Below are positions 1-13,234 of a stretch of DNA of 64,000 nt, piece by piece. Made by a program: the position numbers and the translations under genes. The DNA is taken from assembly GCA_013400155.1 (NCBI GenBank), contig VXBM01001940.1:7097-71096 (forward strand), read 5' to 3'. The stretch comes from Helopsaltes ochotensis. Taxonomy: Eukaryota; Chordata; Aves; Passeriformes; Locustellidae. Numbering within the stretch: the stretch's first letter is position 1; each line of letters opens with the position of its first letter. Under the pieces are notes generated by a model that was not told where the DNA came from, searched no databases, and worked only from the letters and a program-made list of their open reading frames with translations.

Positions 1-343
1 AGGCTTTTACAATTGAACCAGCTTTGTATGAGCATTGGCATGATAAAAAGCATTATCTTTTCTCCGAATGGTCTGCTTCTTACCAGCCTTCCCCATTACC
101 TGGCTCAAACCACAGCACACAAAAAACTCTCTGCCTTCTCCTTAGTTGAGTGGTGAGTGCAAATGTGGCCTCATCAAAGCACCCTTCTGCCTCCACAAAT
201 GGCAGAATATTTTGTATCATTAACCACTAACATTCCAGTCTCTCACAACTCTAACAGAACATACTGATATCTAGAGGAGTTCACCAGTCCTACTGCAGAG
301 AAGCACTAGATAAAGGAGAGAAAACAGGCACTGGGCAGATTGA
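1..343. other. Anonymous single-copy DNA
   Basis: No coding region, RNA gene or recognisable repeat was seen here. The composition is ordinary AT-rich vertebrate intergenic or intronic DNA. Confidence 0.5.
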
Positions 344-620
344 TCATAGGATCATAGAATGGCTTGGGTTGGAAGGCCCCTTAAAGATCATCTTATTCCA
401 ACTCCCTTGCCATAGGCAGGGAAGCGTTCCACAAGACCAGCTTGGCTCAAGCCCTACCCAACCAGGCCCTCAACCTTCCCAGAACATCCACAATTTCTCT
501 TGGCGACTTCTTCTACTGCTTCACCATCCTCCTAGAGAAGAATTTCTTCCTAATCTAAAACTACTCTCAGTTGTATCTATACACTTGTTCACTAACAGGC
601 TTTACTTCAGCTGGACACAA
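344..620 (-). mobile_element. CR1 LINE 3' end, truncated
   Basis: Read on the plus strand it opens with the reverse complement of the CR1 3' terminus (TCATAGGATCATAGAAT, then GGTTGGAAGG and AAAGATCAT). A diverged CR1 3' UTR follows, including the 'AAGAATTTCTTCCTAAT' stretch found in most avian CR1 tails. The element therefore points to the minus strand, with its 3' end near 344. It is 5'-truncated, as nearly all CR1 copies are, and carries no coding sequence. Confidence 0.9.
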
Positions 621-980
621 TAAGGCACTTGGTTGAGTGGTGCAAATCTCTAGGATTTGAAGTCTAATTGAGAGGCACTCTTCTATCCAGAGAAGTATCA
701 TAGATGTGGCTGTTCTTTTGGGTACAAGAAACCCAAAGAAAGCTCTTCATCAGGAGAGCTTAGGACACCCTTCCTTTTGGTAATCTGTGCATCTTAATGA
801 AGGAGTTTATTCTTAGTTATAAGTATCATGTGAAAGTCCTTGAAATGGAAATTATAACTTAGAAAGCTTAGAGAAGTGCTCCAACAGCTATCCTTGGTGA
901 AGATAGGTAGGCCTTCAGACTGCCACAAGAAGCCTTATGTGGAAAAGTTAGTGAAGTAAATAATTGCCCACATGCTGCAG
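621..980. other. Anonymous DNA
   Basis: Nothing was recognised between the CR1 fragment and the GC-rich island that follows. Confidence 0.45.
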
Positions 981-1498
981 TGTCCCTTTCAGTGTGTCTC
1001 TGCCTGCCCCGGCTAGCTCACACCACGGACGGTTCAGGAAACACTCCCTGGAATCCAAGAGTCCAGGGAGCTGCAGAGGGGATCTCTCTCCTCATCCAGG
1101 AGAGGCTGCAGCAGTGGCGAAGGAGGAGGCGGACTCGGCAGGAGAGCTAAAGGCAAGACTTCATTCCGTCTCCACAGAGACTCCCAAGCCTCAGAGGTGC
1201 TGCTCCGACTGAGCACCGGGTTCAGTGGGACACTGGGTGTTATCCGAGGGGAGGTACGGGATAAAGGATACATTTACAGCCAATGGGGGATAACCAGGGA
1301 GGAGAACAGGGTTTGATGGGCAACTGGGGGAACAAGTGAGGGTTCTTAGGGAGGGTCTTCCTCTGTTCCTGGCCTATATCACTCGACGGCCTCCACAGAT
1401 TCTTCCAGAATCTGGGAGTAGCAGCTGGGTGACAGGCAGGCAGCCGAGGAGTGGGTGGAGAGCATTGACGGGGGGATGGGGGGGGGGGGGGGGGGGGG
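981..1498. repeat. GC-rich unclassified island ending in a G tract
   Basis: This is a sharp rise in GC and CpG against AT-rich flanks, ending in an uninterrupted run of 21 G (1478-1498). The other GC islands in this window fall in LTRs, in ERV gag or in CR1, so this one may also be ERV-derived, but no terminal repeat or retroviral motif fixes that. Short open frames on both strands here look like by-products of the GC content. An unmethylated CpG island of a host promoter is the alternative. Confidence 0.35.
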
Positions 1499-2790
1499 AA
1501 TTTATATTCCTAAGTATTCTCATTATTGTGTTCTAATAATACCATCTGCTTTCTTTTTTTTCTTTTCTTTTCTTTTTTTTTTCTCTCACCTCTTCTCAGA
1601 ATACTAATAATCATGACTTCTTCCAGTAGTAAATTACCCTTCAATCCCTGCAACTCTGTGCCAGGTGGAGAGCTTCAAGATATCGTTCATACCTCTTCTT
1701 GGCTCAGACTATCTGCTAAAGAGGTGCAAAATGATTGCACATGGGAGTTGAGAAATACTCTTGCCCATAATGCAATGAGGCACAACCAACATTTATTATC
1801 ATCTTGCAGATTTTTAGTAGTTAAGGCCAAGTGAAATAATCTATTTCTCACTAGATTATAAAACAATTTGCCGGTCATATTTTTGTGCTGAAACTGCAGC
1901 TGCAATTATTACTGGGTAAAAGTATAAAGCTATGGTATTACGTTCATAAATAAACTTACATAAAAGGGAGAAAAAAATTGAGAATGCCATAGAGTTCTCT
2001 ATTTTCTTCTGTAAGGGAGAAAACTGGTACATACACAGGGAATGTCACCAGGACTACGGAGCCAGCACATCTTTCAAACCAGCAACAGTTAAAAAGTGCT
2101 GTGGGTCCAGAGCCCTCTGGATGAACAGCAGCACAAGGGACTTGGAAGTCTCTTCCACTTTGAAACTGGCAAAGCCTCCCCTGCTGTCATGGTGAGCAGC
2201 ACACAGGGCCCCTTGGAAAGCAGCACAGGAACTGAGGATAGAAGCTAACACAAATAAACAGGCAATTCCACACAGAGTTCTTTGGACAACCTCAAGGAAA
2301 GTGTGCTGTGAAGGCTTGCGTCATTTCCCAGTTCAAACCTTCCTTGTTTCCATGTTATGGGTTATATGCCTGGTAGGGGGAATTCTTCTAATTCTGTTCA
2401 TTGCCATCATACTTTTCTGGTGTTTATGTAACAGGGACAAGCACCAGGCTGATCTATTAATTTCACACTCTTAGAAATACAATAGCTCATTATACTTTGA
2501 TTTCATTATGACTAAATGTTTGTCCTGATCTCAGCTTGACATTTTTCCACGAGCAGCTTATTCTGAAATATCTGTGAATGCTTTTCCTTGAAGTTTAGTC
2601 TTCAGCTGAGGTGTTCACAACATCATTGTTTAATAAATTATCTTTTTCACAACAATAGTACTGTTGTAGATTTAGCCTGACAGCAGCCAATTTGTGTTGC
2701 TTATGATCAGGTAGGGAAAATCAGACTGTAATGTATTTATCTCCCCATAAAGGAATCCTTTCTGTCAAATCACAAATATTACATGTCCAG
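1499..2790. other. Anonymous DNA with a pyrimidine tract
   Basis: A C/T-only tract of about 40 bases lies at 1549-1588. The rest shows no gene or repeat that could be named. A 102-codon open frame beginning at 1526 starts inside the pyrimidine tract (Phe/Leu-rich) and has no family resemblance, so it is not called. Confidence 0.4.
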
Positions 2791-3080
2791 AGAATCACAG
2801 AATGGTTTGGGTTGGAAGAGACCTGAAAGATCATCTAGTTGCAATCTCCCTGCCATGGTCCACATGGGGAAACCCTCAACTAGACCAGGTAGCTCTAAAC
2901 ACCATTCAGGAATGGGGCATCCACAACTTTCACTACCCTCAGACGAAAAATATTCCTCCTAGTATCCAGTCTAAACCTACTGTTGCTTTTGAAGGCATTT
3001 CCCTTTGTCCTATGACTACCTGCTCTTGTACCCTGTTCTCCAAATTTCTTGTGGGCTCTCTTTATGATTTACTGTAATAT
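2791..3080 (-). mobile_element. CR1 LINE 3' end, truncated
   Basis: The segment starts (plus-strand reading) with AGAATCACAGAATGGTTTGG and GTTGGAAGAGACCTGAAAGA, the reverse complement of the CR1 3' terminus. It continues through the usual 3' UTR landmarks: 'CTCCCTGCCATGG', 'GGGGCATCCACAACTT' and 'CCTTTGTCCTATGACTAC'. Orientation is minus and no open frame of the LINE remains. Confidence 0.93.
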
Positions 3081-6000
3081 TAAAGTATTATTTTTCAATT
3101 GCTGTAAGTATTTTTAAAATAAAAGCGTTATTCCACTTTACAGGAGTCCATCAATGAGAATGAAGATCAGCAATGCTTCTCAAGTGAATCAGTTTTTTCT
3201 GATATTTTTTTGGTAGTACAGTTTCTCTTTTTTTCTTTTCCCCTCCATGTCCAGAGCTAAAAGGAGATTGTATTATTTCCCATAGCAAACAAAAGGGAAA
3301 AAAAACCAAACCAAAACAAAACACTAGTTCCTACTTTATGGAAGATGTGGTCTGAGACAGAAATTGTTCATGACATGTGGTTGGTTCACTTGAATTGTGT
3401 TAATTTACATGCAAAGATATAATAAACTCTGTTCCTGCCTGCCATATGTAAAGGTGAGACCATGGGACATGCGTGGGACAGCATTGTTAGCCAAAACCAG
3501 ACCTGTTTTACAAATCATCTTAAATGGCCAACTTACAAACATGTTGTGAGACTGGCTGACCAGTATATTAACACACCCAAAAAAACAATTTGTCATAGCA
3601 TCAGCACGACTATGAGATGGGAATGAGGAGCCATGGGAGGACTCTGCCTTCCTCAGTGTGGACATTTGTTCTGACACCACTTCAGGAGGAGAAGGCAAGG
3701 TGGGAATGGCTCAAGCACTATACTCCACAGAGGATGTCTCTTTGCTTGTAGCTGGTGATGTTGACATTGCTGGTCAACACTGATGTGCTTTGTCACTGAG
3801 AAATTTGTGGGTCTCTACTGTGTCCTCTGTGTGTCTTAAGAACAGCGTGCTGCTAGCATGTAATCCACAAGTCTGATTTTTGGGAAAATTCTGTTGTTTA
3901 CCAGTAGAAAATATTGCATGCTAGATGCTGATTGTTCCTTTCTCACAGTTTTTTAACTAATCATGTGCTGTTTACATCAGTAAAAGAGTGGTCTCCAAAG
4001 TGCCAAATTCTCTCAAATCCAGAAGAAAAACCTTCTTGTACAAGCTTCTTGTGCACAGCTTCTTGTGCCTCTTCGTCTGTAGATGCTGACATTTGGTCAG
4101 CAACAATTGGTTTTATTTTTGCTTTGTTTTCTGCTTTGAAAATGCTGATAAGGGTCTGATTAGGATGCTGCACATATCATTAGCAACATCACTACTAAGT
4201 GAGCATTCCACATCTCTTATAAGCAGAGTCTCTCCTCATGATGAAATTGTCATTTCAATGCAGGGAGCCAGAGCCCAGATGTTCAAGGTTGTTGCTGACA
4301 TTCAGCTGCCATGGCTTCATCGTCAGAATGCCTTCCCTCCACTGACACATTCAAGGGCATTTTGCAGGCGCTGCAAAGAGCCAACCAACTGATACCATTG
4401 CACTCCTGTGAGCGCTTGTTCGGGACTGCTGATACAGCCTCAGGTTTATTCATTAGATGAGCAATTGGGACTGTGGCTTGCCCAACTATGCTCCTAACAT
4501 TGCAGGTTTGTTTGTTTGGTCCACCCATTTAGCCATGTCTTTTTAAAGCTTTGTTCTTTAATTGAGATAATTTTGTCTTTATTTTAATGTCAGGTCATTT
4601 GTGTCCAAGGAAACAATACCTGAAGAACCCTGGCCTTTGTCATGCCAGTTTAAATACAAGCACCTGCAGATAAAAAAAAACCAATAAAACACAAAAGATT
4701 ATGAAGGGAAAAAATGGAGTTATTTACCTGTTTTGAAATAAAAAGGCTAAGAAAAAGAGTCTGCACTGATTAGAGCTTGGATCAGGGAAAGAGACTGTGA
4801 TTAGCTTTATTGTTTTGGGCTCTTTGAGCTTCATTGATCCTAAAGAAAAATCCACTAATGAGTCTATTGAAGCCTGTCAAACTTTGGAAGACAACTTAAG
4901 TTGTGGTGCTTATCTGAGTCATGGTATTAAAGTGTGTTTATATAGAAAACAGCAAATTCTTGTCTTTATTAAGTGCTTTCCTACACTAGCTCTGCAGAAA
5001 TTGTTGATGATTGCTTTTTCAAAAATATGCTTTATGTGTAAGCATAGTTGTATAAATTGAACACTTGGGTTTTTTGAAAGGAGTGCAAAGCAGATAGAGT
5101 GTAAAATGAGTGATTTCTGGTGTTATGTACTACAGCAACCTTTAAAACTTATTTATTGCTCTTTTAACAATGAGGTCAAAAGAAAGTTTGTTTTGCTTGA
5201 ACTTGCTCAGGATATATTTATTTTGATATTTGTCTTGATGCTTGGTCAAGGGCTTGAAGTGTGTACAGCTGGATCTCAAGACCACCGTAAACTTTTGCCA
5301 TTGCATTACTCATATATCAAAAGCTATTGGTTGGTAAATACGCTGCTCAAAAATACAGGGTTTACCATACAAAATATTTCCTTATGGTTTTTTTCCTGTC
5401 TGCTTGAGCTAGTTGTCACAATGCTCCTGCAGGAGAGGCTGCAGCAGAGCAAACTCACAACCAGCATGCATCGTCTGATGGGGAAGGCTCACATTTGGAG
5501 GCTGAAAGCAGCTGAGGCAGTTGACACGGGTGCCAATTAGTGTCAAATGTTGCTGTTGTTCACTGATATGGACATCTGTCCATTGGGAACCAGCTGAAGA
5601 GCTCCAAAGTAGTTCGACAGAAACCAATGAATAGGCAGCAGCTAACAACAGTCTTTAGTTACATCCCAGCTATCTGAACCAGCCCGGTTAAAAGGATTCC
5701 TTAGGCCTTGTTGGCAAAGATGAAGCACTGTATTCAGACCATGAAAACATATATATTGTAATGTAGGTAACAACAGATGTTCTGGTGATGATGTGAAGGA
5801 GCCCTGGAGAGCAATGGTTGTCTACAGGTGAGACAACACTGCCTTACTCTCTGTCGAGAGTTCCACCTACCTCCAGTTGGGTTTACACTTTATCAACCAG
5901 ATCTTACCTATTTAATCTGGGTCTCCCGTGCAAAATACAGTCCCAATCTCTCCATTGTCACTGGGTCAGTTAGCAGCTTTTAAAATTACCAGATCAGACA

Positions 6001-9000
6001 CCTGGTAAAGTATCTAGCAGGAAGTCAGGAGAGACTTGAGTGATGGCCAGAAAAATTTGGCTCTGGCTGACAGGCTTTTTGTCTCTGTCACAGCCATCAT
6101 AGGACAGACTTGGTAACCAGAGGCCTAACTCATGTAAATGTTATGGCTCAGACAGACATCCAACTTTAACTTGTCAAAAAATGTACAGCTGAAAGATAAA
6201 TCACCTATTCTGTAGAGATACAATATCTAGTAGTAGATGATTCCTTTGCAATATTTATAAATAAAATTAAGGTTATTTAATTCCAGCTAATTTGTGTGAT
6301 CTTTCCCTCATATATCAAGGTAGTGAAAGAATTACTGTAATCAATCATGGTCATGCATCCAAAGGCTCCCAAGTTTGTTTCCATATGTTTACAAGTACAG
6401 AAGCACTTCACATCACACTACACCAATGCAGCTAAAAAGATTTAAATGAACCTTTCCTCCACTTCTTCCAGTTCTTTCTAAGGCAATCCATTTTGATGTA
6501 TAGATGAAACCGATGATGTCCTGCAGGTTGCAAGAAACTCAATGGCTGAATTTAGGCATTGTCTGAGTTCTCATTACTCCAGAATAAGTTAATCAACTTC
6601 TTCAACTCAGGCTTACCCCATATTTGGGTATGTGTTTTCTGCATCATTTCCAATTTCATGGGTTTCAATGCAACCTGGGTCCTTAAAGGTCCATGTATAA
6701 ATCACATATTCTTGCGAGGATACTAATAGATTGCCAAAATGATGTTTCATGCTTCATCACTCCCAAACTCACCCTGCAATAGACAACAGAAAATTAAAAT
6801 ATCAATTTCATTACAAGGAACACCCCTCTGAGTCCCAAGAAGATGAAAACAGTAGCTATGTTGTGCACCTAGCTTTGCTTACAGGAGAAGATTAGGCAAC
6901 ATCGTGACTCTACTCCAAGAAATACTTGGACAGCAATGGGCTTGGATCTGGATAAATATGCTTTCACTATTCTAAGTGCTATGTTTCTTGGGGAATTAAG
7001 AAAAGAGAAAGCAATGCCAAATGACTATGAAATAACACCACAACAGCAAAGAGCATCACTGTAGTACAATAAGGTTTTTTGCATTAAAAATTTTCCACTT
7101 TGTATGCATGTGCATGCAAACACAAATATACTACAACATTGCAACATTACCTAGCTAGAGTAAGTAAGGATATTATTCTAACATCAGTTTTTGTATTTCT
7201 GGATGATTTACAAGGCCACACTAGTAAATACCAAAACTCTCAAGACTTCTGAGTCTGATTTTGCCTGGTTTTGATGTGTTGTGAAGTCAGCAATTCCTAT
7301 TGGCATCAGTAGGTTTTGCGAGAGTCAATGTTTATAAAAACATGATAATTAGGAGCAAAACTTTTTATGAAACCCCTAACAGATTTATGAGAGATGTAAA
7401 GTCTTTTATTAACTCAACTGAGAGGATAAAAGAAAAGGAAAGCTATCAAATTTGTGAACACTTCTTAACATGCCAGCCTCATAAGGAATACGAACTTTCC
7501 TGCAAACTTTGTCTCTTGTACTGAGGCCATGATGACCACAACAAAATTATAAAACTGAGGTAGAGAATTTAAATATTTTACTTTTATAGACCTAAAATTA
7601 GAGCCTTTGTTTTTTGACACAACTACCTACATTCTTGCTTAGAACATTCATGATTTATAGTGGTCATGACTAAACTGGCTTCAAGGCTGTGTTGTTCTTC
7701 TGGTTCTTCCTATTTTCTTTTCTTTTTGTATTCCATTTTGTCCTGAGAAACCTTTTATTTCAGTGGCTTTTTTCCATTTCGTAGACCTAAATCTTCTATT
7801 GATAAAATCAGTAAGACCTGTATCACTGATTTTGGTGGTCGAAGAAGTACAACAAAGCCATACTTCTTGTCTAAAATATGTCAAGCAAAGGTTCATCTTG
7901 TGATTTTAAAAGCTGACTCATGCAACCTTTTCTTCAACAGATTAACTAGCCTTCTCACTTATGCAGCTCATTACACTCCTCTACTTAAATAAGGAGTAAA
8001 TACCATAATGTATCACAACATCTTTGCATGGGATCACTCACGGGTAAAGGAAATGTTTAGCTGTGGCAGTATTGCAAAAATAATGCCTGGCCTTTTTGTG
8101 AATATGTGACAGGAAAAAAAATCGTGTATCCAATAGTTAGGAATAGCTCTGGTTGTCTGACACATTTGAATAAATTACATCAGAAGTCAAATACTCTTAT
8201 TCCCTTGTCATTTTTAAGAAATCCATATCTGGCCTTAAATGTAGTACTGATTATTTTGATTTTTGTTTTAGCCTGCTAATTGCACCAAGTTGTATTCGTG
8301 GATTGTTGAAGGAAGGTTAATACACAGTAGGGAAAAAAATAGACTTTTGAAATTCAACCTACATTTAGTCCAGATTTTGTAATTTTTTTTGTATCTGTAT
8401 TGAATGCATTTTATGTTGTTCAAAACTAGATATTTTAAATACAGTATCTTTGCCATTGTTCTTTGATAAATAGAAATAGTTCTAAGACATAGAAGACTTG
8501 ATGGCATAATTTAATTCTACCTTTTAAAAACACAAAGCCACACCATGCATTTTAGAAGACAGGGATTTTGATAATATTTTTTCTTGTGAATTAAAAACAG
8601 AAAAATAAGAAAGAAAATAGGAGGGGAGTGGAGAGAGAGGCAATAGATGAAGAGGGTGGAAGTACCTTATTATTCTAAATACTCTTTGCTATAAGTTTTA
8701 ATCCAGAATGAGAATTATTTGATGGGTTTATCCAGTAAATACCAAAATATATAATCAAGACAATATAATCTTTTTTCCTGGGGAATCTAAAAAACAGGTA
8801 GTGGCTGTTAGAAGTGTAAAGTCAAGTAGTGTGCAGTTGGCTTTTGTCATAGCAGTGCTAGCAGAGCCTGATAAGGAAAAATAAGAAACCTATCACTGTG
8901 TTAATAGCTAAGTTAATGCCAAAATAAAGCAATATTTATCCTGTAGGACTAGCAGCTGTGTTGTACTATTGAATTCAGTGGCTTACAAGATTCTTAGCAA

Positions 9001-10401
9001 TGAACACAACTAGCTGTACCTGGCAAGAACAGGCAGCTTGCAGTACCTCAATACAGGCTCAAAATGAACTTATTTTTAACAGTTGCATAATTTCCCATTT
9101 ATAAATTGTTTTCAGTTCATTTCAGTATTCTTGTAAACCGACATCTGTGTTGGCATCTTGAACATTTTCGGGTTGTTTATTGTTGGCTTGTTGCTGATGG
9201 TGAGCAGAAGAGACACTTTCAGGTTCTGTTTGCGGAACCTCAGGGCTCTGTTTTAGGCAGTTCAGCCTAACAGAATTAAGCCTGACATGTTTCAAGTCGA
9301 GTACTTTGTAAAATAAACATAAAACAATGGTTTAGGTTTCTAGTACAACTTCTGAACCGTATGAGACTCAAACTTTCCCAGTTGCTTTACACGTCTATAA
9401 ATAAAGACCATAAAAGAAGAGTACAACAGGATAAATCAACATGAATTTGAAATCTGCTGCCGCATATTAAATGGTGCAGTTTCACTGAAAGAAAGGTTGA
9501 CCCTGAGGCTCCTTGCAGTTGAAGCTAATTGTTTTCGTCAGGATGGGAACATCTGGAAGTCCACTGCGTTGTCCCACCAGCAAGGCTTCAGTAACTGAGC
9601 TGGCTTACAGAGAATGAGCCTACTTTGTAGCGACACAGCAGGCTCAGACACCACCTATTCTGCTTTCCAAACTGTCATGCATAACAACTTCATTTTGCTA
9701 AATTGAACTTGAAAGCAACCAAAGGCTATGAGAAGGAGAGGCTATGAGAAAAGCGTGCTGTCAGCGCTGGCAAAAGCTGACCTGGAAAGTAGGCTCAGAG
9801 ACAGGAGAATAAAAGACCAGGACCCATGAACATAGCATATTGTTTCATGTTAAAGTATGATTCCCATACCAGAGAAAATAGCAAATGTGATGTAAATTTA
9901 TTTAAATAGATTCCACAGCTTAAAAGTTTGCCAGCCGCTCTTATCCAACTTTCCCAGCACTCTGATTCGTTACTTACAGTGGGAATATAATGATATATAG
10001 TCATCATTGTAACAGCTTCTTTGCAGAGACACAATGATGATTAATAGCTAGCAGCAAATTTTCACATGGGCTCTGAAGCACTATAGCATTAGGCAGCCAA
10101 ACACTCCCAAATCCCCCTTTTCTGTTCCACTGAAAAGTACTCTCCATGTAACTTGCAGATATGAACAAAGCCTATCTTAATTCCAATCAGCTTTTCCTCA
10201 TTCAAAGAAACTTTCTCTTTTTCATAATTGATTCATGTGCATTTTTCTTTCATCTTTCACTGAGCCTGAGACTCTACTTTTTACTGGGTGGAGAGAAGAA
10301 ATAATTTCAGTAATAACTGATTTTGCTTTGTTTGAGCCTCTAAAATATATTTTGAGACTCCTCAGTTAGTTGAGCTAATGCATTTTAAAAAGACAGAGGA
10401 A
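3081..10401. other. Anonymous AT-rich DNA, no gene seen
   Basis: About 7.3 kb without a recognisable gene, RNA or young repeat. The longest open frame (5106-5540, plus, 144 codons) shows no domain, no family resemblance and no splice context, so it is treated as chance. Two stretches, around 6,230-6,400 and 9,100-9,400, are rich in TAAT- and GATA-like words of the kind seen in conserved non-coding DNA, but that impression cannot be tested without an alignment. Confidence 0.4.
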
Positions 10402-10464
10402 GGAAGAAAAGGAAGAAAAGGAAGAAAAGGAAGAAAAGGAAGAAAAGGAAGAAAAGGAAGAAAA
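10402..10464 (+). repeat. 9-bp tandem repeat (GGAAGAAAA)n
   Basis: Seven head-to-tail copies of the purine-only unit GGAAGAAAA, essentially perfect except for an A-to-T change at the right edge, preceded by related GGAA units. A low mutation load across copies suggests it is young or still length-variable. Confidence 0.95.
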
Positions 10465-11864
10465 TGAAGCATTTCTCTTCATTGAAAGATTATTAAGCAC
10501 AAGCACTGAGAGATGAGTGTGTAAGTCAAAGACTGGAGAGCAACAATAAGCTCCTTCAATTTATTGTATCAATTTCCATTCCCATGAGAAACTTTTAGTT
10601 GAAACTGGAATTAATTCACATTTCCTTGCAGAATTATTTCAAAGATAAGACTTTGAGTAGATATATGTTATCAGATTTATTTAGAAATACCTAGAAATAC
10701 ATTATTTTTATATTAATGTTTTACTCGTTGATGTGAATTCATCATTTTTCCACAAATGTCCTTGCCATGTTGATAGAGAAAAAATATTTTTAGGGAAGTT
10801 TCAATATTCCTTTCAACACTTTCACTGTAGTAAAACTAAACTTGGAGGGAATAACACTTCATTTACATTAGAATAAGCATAGGGCAGAGCAGCAAGATAC
10901 AATTTTGGGTTTTTATTAGGGAAAACCCTTTCAAAGAGAAAGGAAAATTTCCACTAGTGCAAAAAAAATCTGAAATTGATGAAGAATGTCAATTTTGCTC
11001 ATGCTCTGGAGCAACTTACAAATTCTCTAACTCCATGTATGTACCACATACACTTTTAGACTTTACATATCATTGGTGTTCCATTCATGAACGGATCATT
11101 TGATCTGTCCAATCCAGGAAAATACTCCTTGCCCTTTGCATATTAGATATAACATAGATGAAAATTGACTTTGAAAGTAACATAATATCTAGGAATCAGT
11201 AGTGTTTGCTGAAATTATTTCATACGGGCATGTGAGATGAAGAAGTAAATACATTTGTCACCAATCTTTTTTTACGTGCATTTTAAGATAACACTGTGGT
11301 GTGTGTTAGTTTGGTGAGTTTATTACCCAGAAGAAGTTAAAATCTTAACTCTTCTCAATTATTTTGAAAGAAGGCAAAATATCTGTGAACATATTCAATT
11401 GTGTTTTATTCACAGAATATTGTTATTTGGTTTGTTTCAGGGGTGAAATTTTTTAGTGACATGAATGGCATGGCAGATTTTCGTAAGAATTGTCTTACGA
11501 TTAGTTAGGGAATAACATTGCATAATCAAAATCCCTCTCAAGAGATTGAATTTCTACTAGATTTCTTTAGTAATCTTTAGATTTCTTTCTTTTCTTCCCT
11601 TTGTAAGCATGTTTGCTCCTTCTGTGTGTTTCAGAGATTTTTTTTACCCTGGTGTAATTTAGGAGAATTATGGATGATTTAATACTAATACACATGACCC
11701 AAAACTTGAATCAGACTTGTAGGATTTTTGTCAAGTTCTACTAATGCATAGTGAAATAAAGGTTGCATTACTGACCTGGGATTCTTCTCCTCTATCAGTG
11801 TGTGACATTCTTTCCTCTTAACCGAAAGATACACTGCTTTAAATAAAAGCTTGCACTGTTTTCT
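10465..11864. other. Anonymous AT-rich DNA
   Basis: No gene, RNA gene or repeat was recognised. Confidence 0.4.
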
Positions 11865-12425
11865 TGTACTGGTTTGAAAGCAAAACCAGTGAGAGACTCC
11901 AAGTCAGAAATACAATTTCTTTCAAAAAGAGGAAACAAAAGAAGTAAAATAAAATAAAATAAATGCAGTAGTACAAAAAATCACTGACAAAGTCAGAATA
12001 TAATCTGACACCTTCTTAGTTAGGATGCTGGTAGCAGTCCCAATGACATGGTCTTGTTGAAGCAGTGATCTTGTAGAAAGGTCTGGTAGCTTTGTCCTCC
12101 ACGAATCCAGTGGATGAGAACCCTCAGTGCTGTCCCAAATCCCACATTATATCCAGGTGGGAATGCTTGGCTCCTCCCCCTGGGTGGAGCATCTCACAAT
12201 GGGATGATATCATTCTATGAGTCAGGCAGTGGGTCCTTGATTGCCCATTAAACAGAGAGCTCCCAGAGGGAGTTACCTGTGAGTCACGGGGCAGGGCATT
12301 GATGGGCCCATTACCAGGAGATAAGGGAAGCACTGCCCCACCTGGTTTCAACAGCTCCTGAAGATGGTGATAGGATACATACTCTGGGCACATCTTACAT
12401 TGTACCCTAGGACATTTCTCCTAGC
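11865..12425. mobile_element. ERV LTR, probably solo and diverged
   Basis: The left edge is TGTACTGGTTTGAAAGC, a TG-initiated terminus that I associate with a common avian ERV LTR. It is followed by landmarks of that family such as 'AATGCTTGGCTCCTCCCCC', 'GGTGGAGCATCTCACAATG' and, near the right end, 'CAGCTCCTGAAGATGG'. The left terminus carries a perfect 8-bp inverted repeat (ACTGGTTT / AAACCAGT, 7-nt loop). The right boundary is approximate and no target duplication could be matched, so strand is left open, with minus slightly favoured. A short AAAAT repeat at 11,946-11,961 lies inside. Confidence 0.6.
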
Positions 12426-13234
12426 AGTTCCACTTTTGACTTCTAATTGAAATTACTCAACATTTAATTGAAAGAGTTAAAAATAAAATTCTAGTAGTTA
12501 TTAGTGACCTGTCTTGAATAACACTTGCATTACTGTTATTTAAGAGGAATTGTCATTGGAAATATTCCCGGAAAAGTGGAAATCTAAGCCTGCATATGGA
12601 CGGGGAGATCCATTCACTGGTTTATGGATGCCAGGTTCCTCCATTGTAACCACATATTGATCCAGTGTCCCCTTTGATCCAGTGTTTTTTATTTGAAACT
12701 CTGAAATTGCAAATGTAAAATCTTGTGTAGTCAGTGAACTTCCCATGTGCACCTGAGAATCTTTATGTATGTTGTTTATTCTGGCAAATACATAGAATTC
12801 ATGCACATTCCTGATGGCCTTAGACAATGGTATGCAAATAACTGACATGGAGAGCTAAAACCACAGATCTCATACCCTTTCCTGGACGCATCAGGACAAG
12901 TACATTAAACATGTTCATACATGCTTATCTGTTTTGGAGGACAGCAGAATACCAGCACAGCTAGGGTTTCACAGCATTTGTTCTACTGTTTAGTGCTGTG
13001 TATATAGTTCAACAATGGCAAGGATTAGGTGACTGCTGTTTTAGATGGGAAAACGACTTTCTCAAGCACTCCCTAATTATTTGTGGCCATACATTACATT
13101 ACTATTGCGTTTGAGGAGTTGTCCTTTTGTTGGTTTGCATCCTTGCTGACAATTTTTTCCTCTTACGGAATTTTCCCCCATATGTGTTGCTAGGAGACAA
13201 TAACGACTGGATACCTAAGAGAGACAAAAGGAGG
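12426..13234. other. Anonymous DNA with one unassigned minus-strand open frame
   Basis: The block holds a 102-codon minus-strand open frame (12848 down to 12540) whose composition looks more protein-like than the other chance frames: mixed polar and hydrophobic residues and no low-complexity run. The codon just 5' of its first ATG region is TAG preceded by TTT, so a TTTTAG splice acceptor is conceivable, but the pyrimidine tract is weak and no good donor lies at the other end. No domain or family was recognised. Confidence 0.3.

Noticed and set aside
5106..5540. 144-codon plus-strand frame
   Set aside because: No domain, family resemblance, splice context or codon signal; frames of this length occur by chance in 64 kb.
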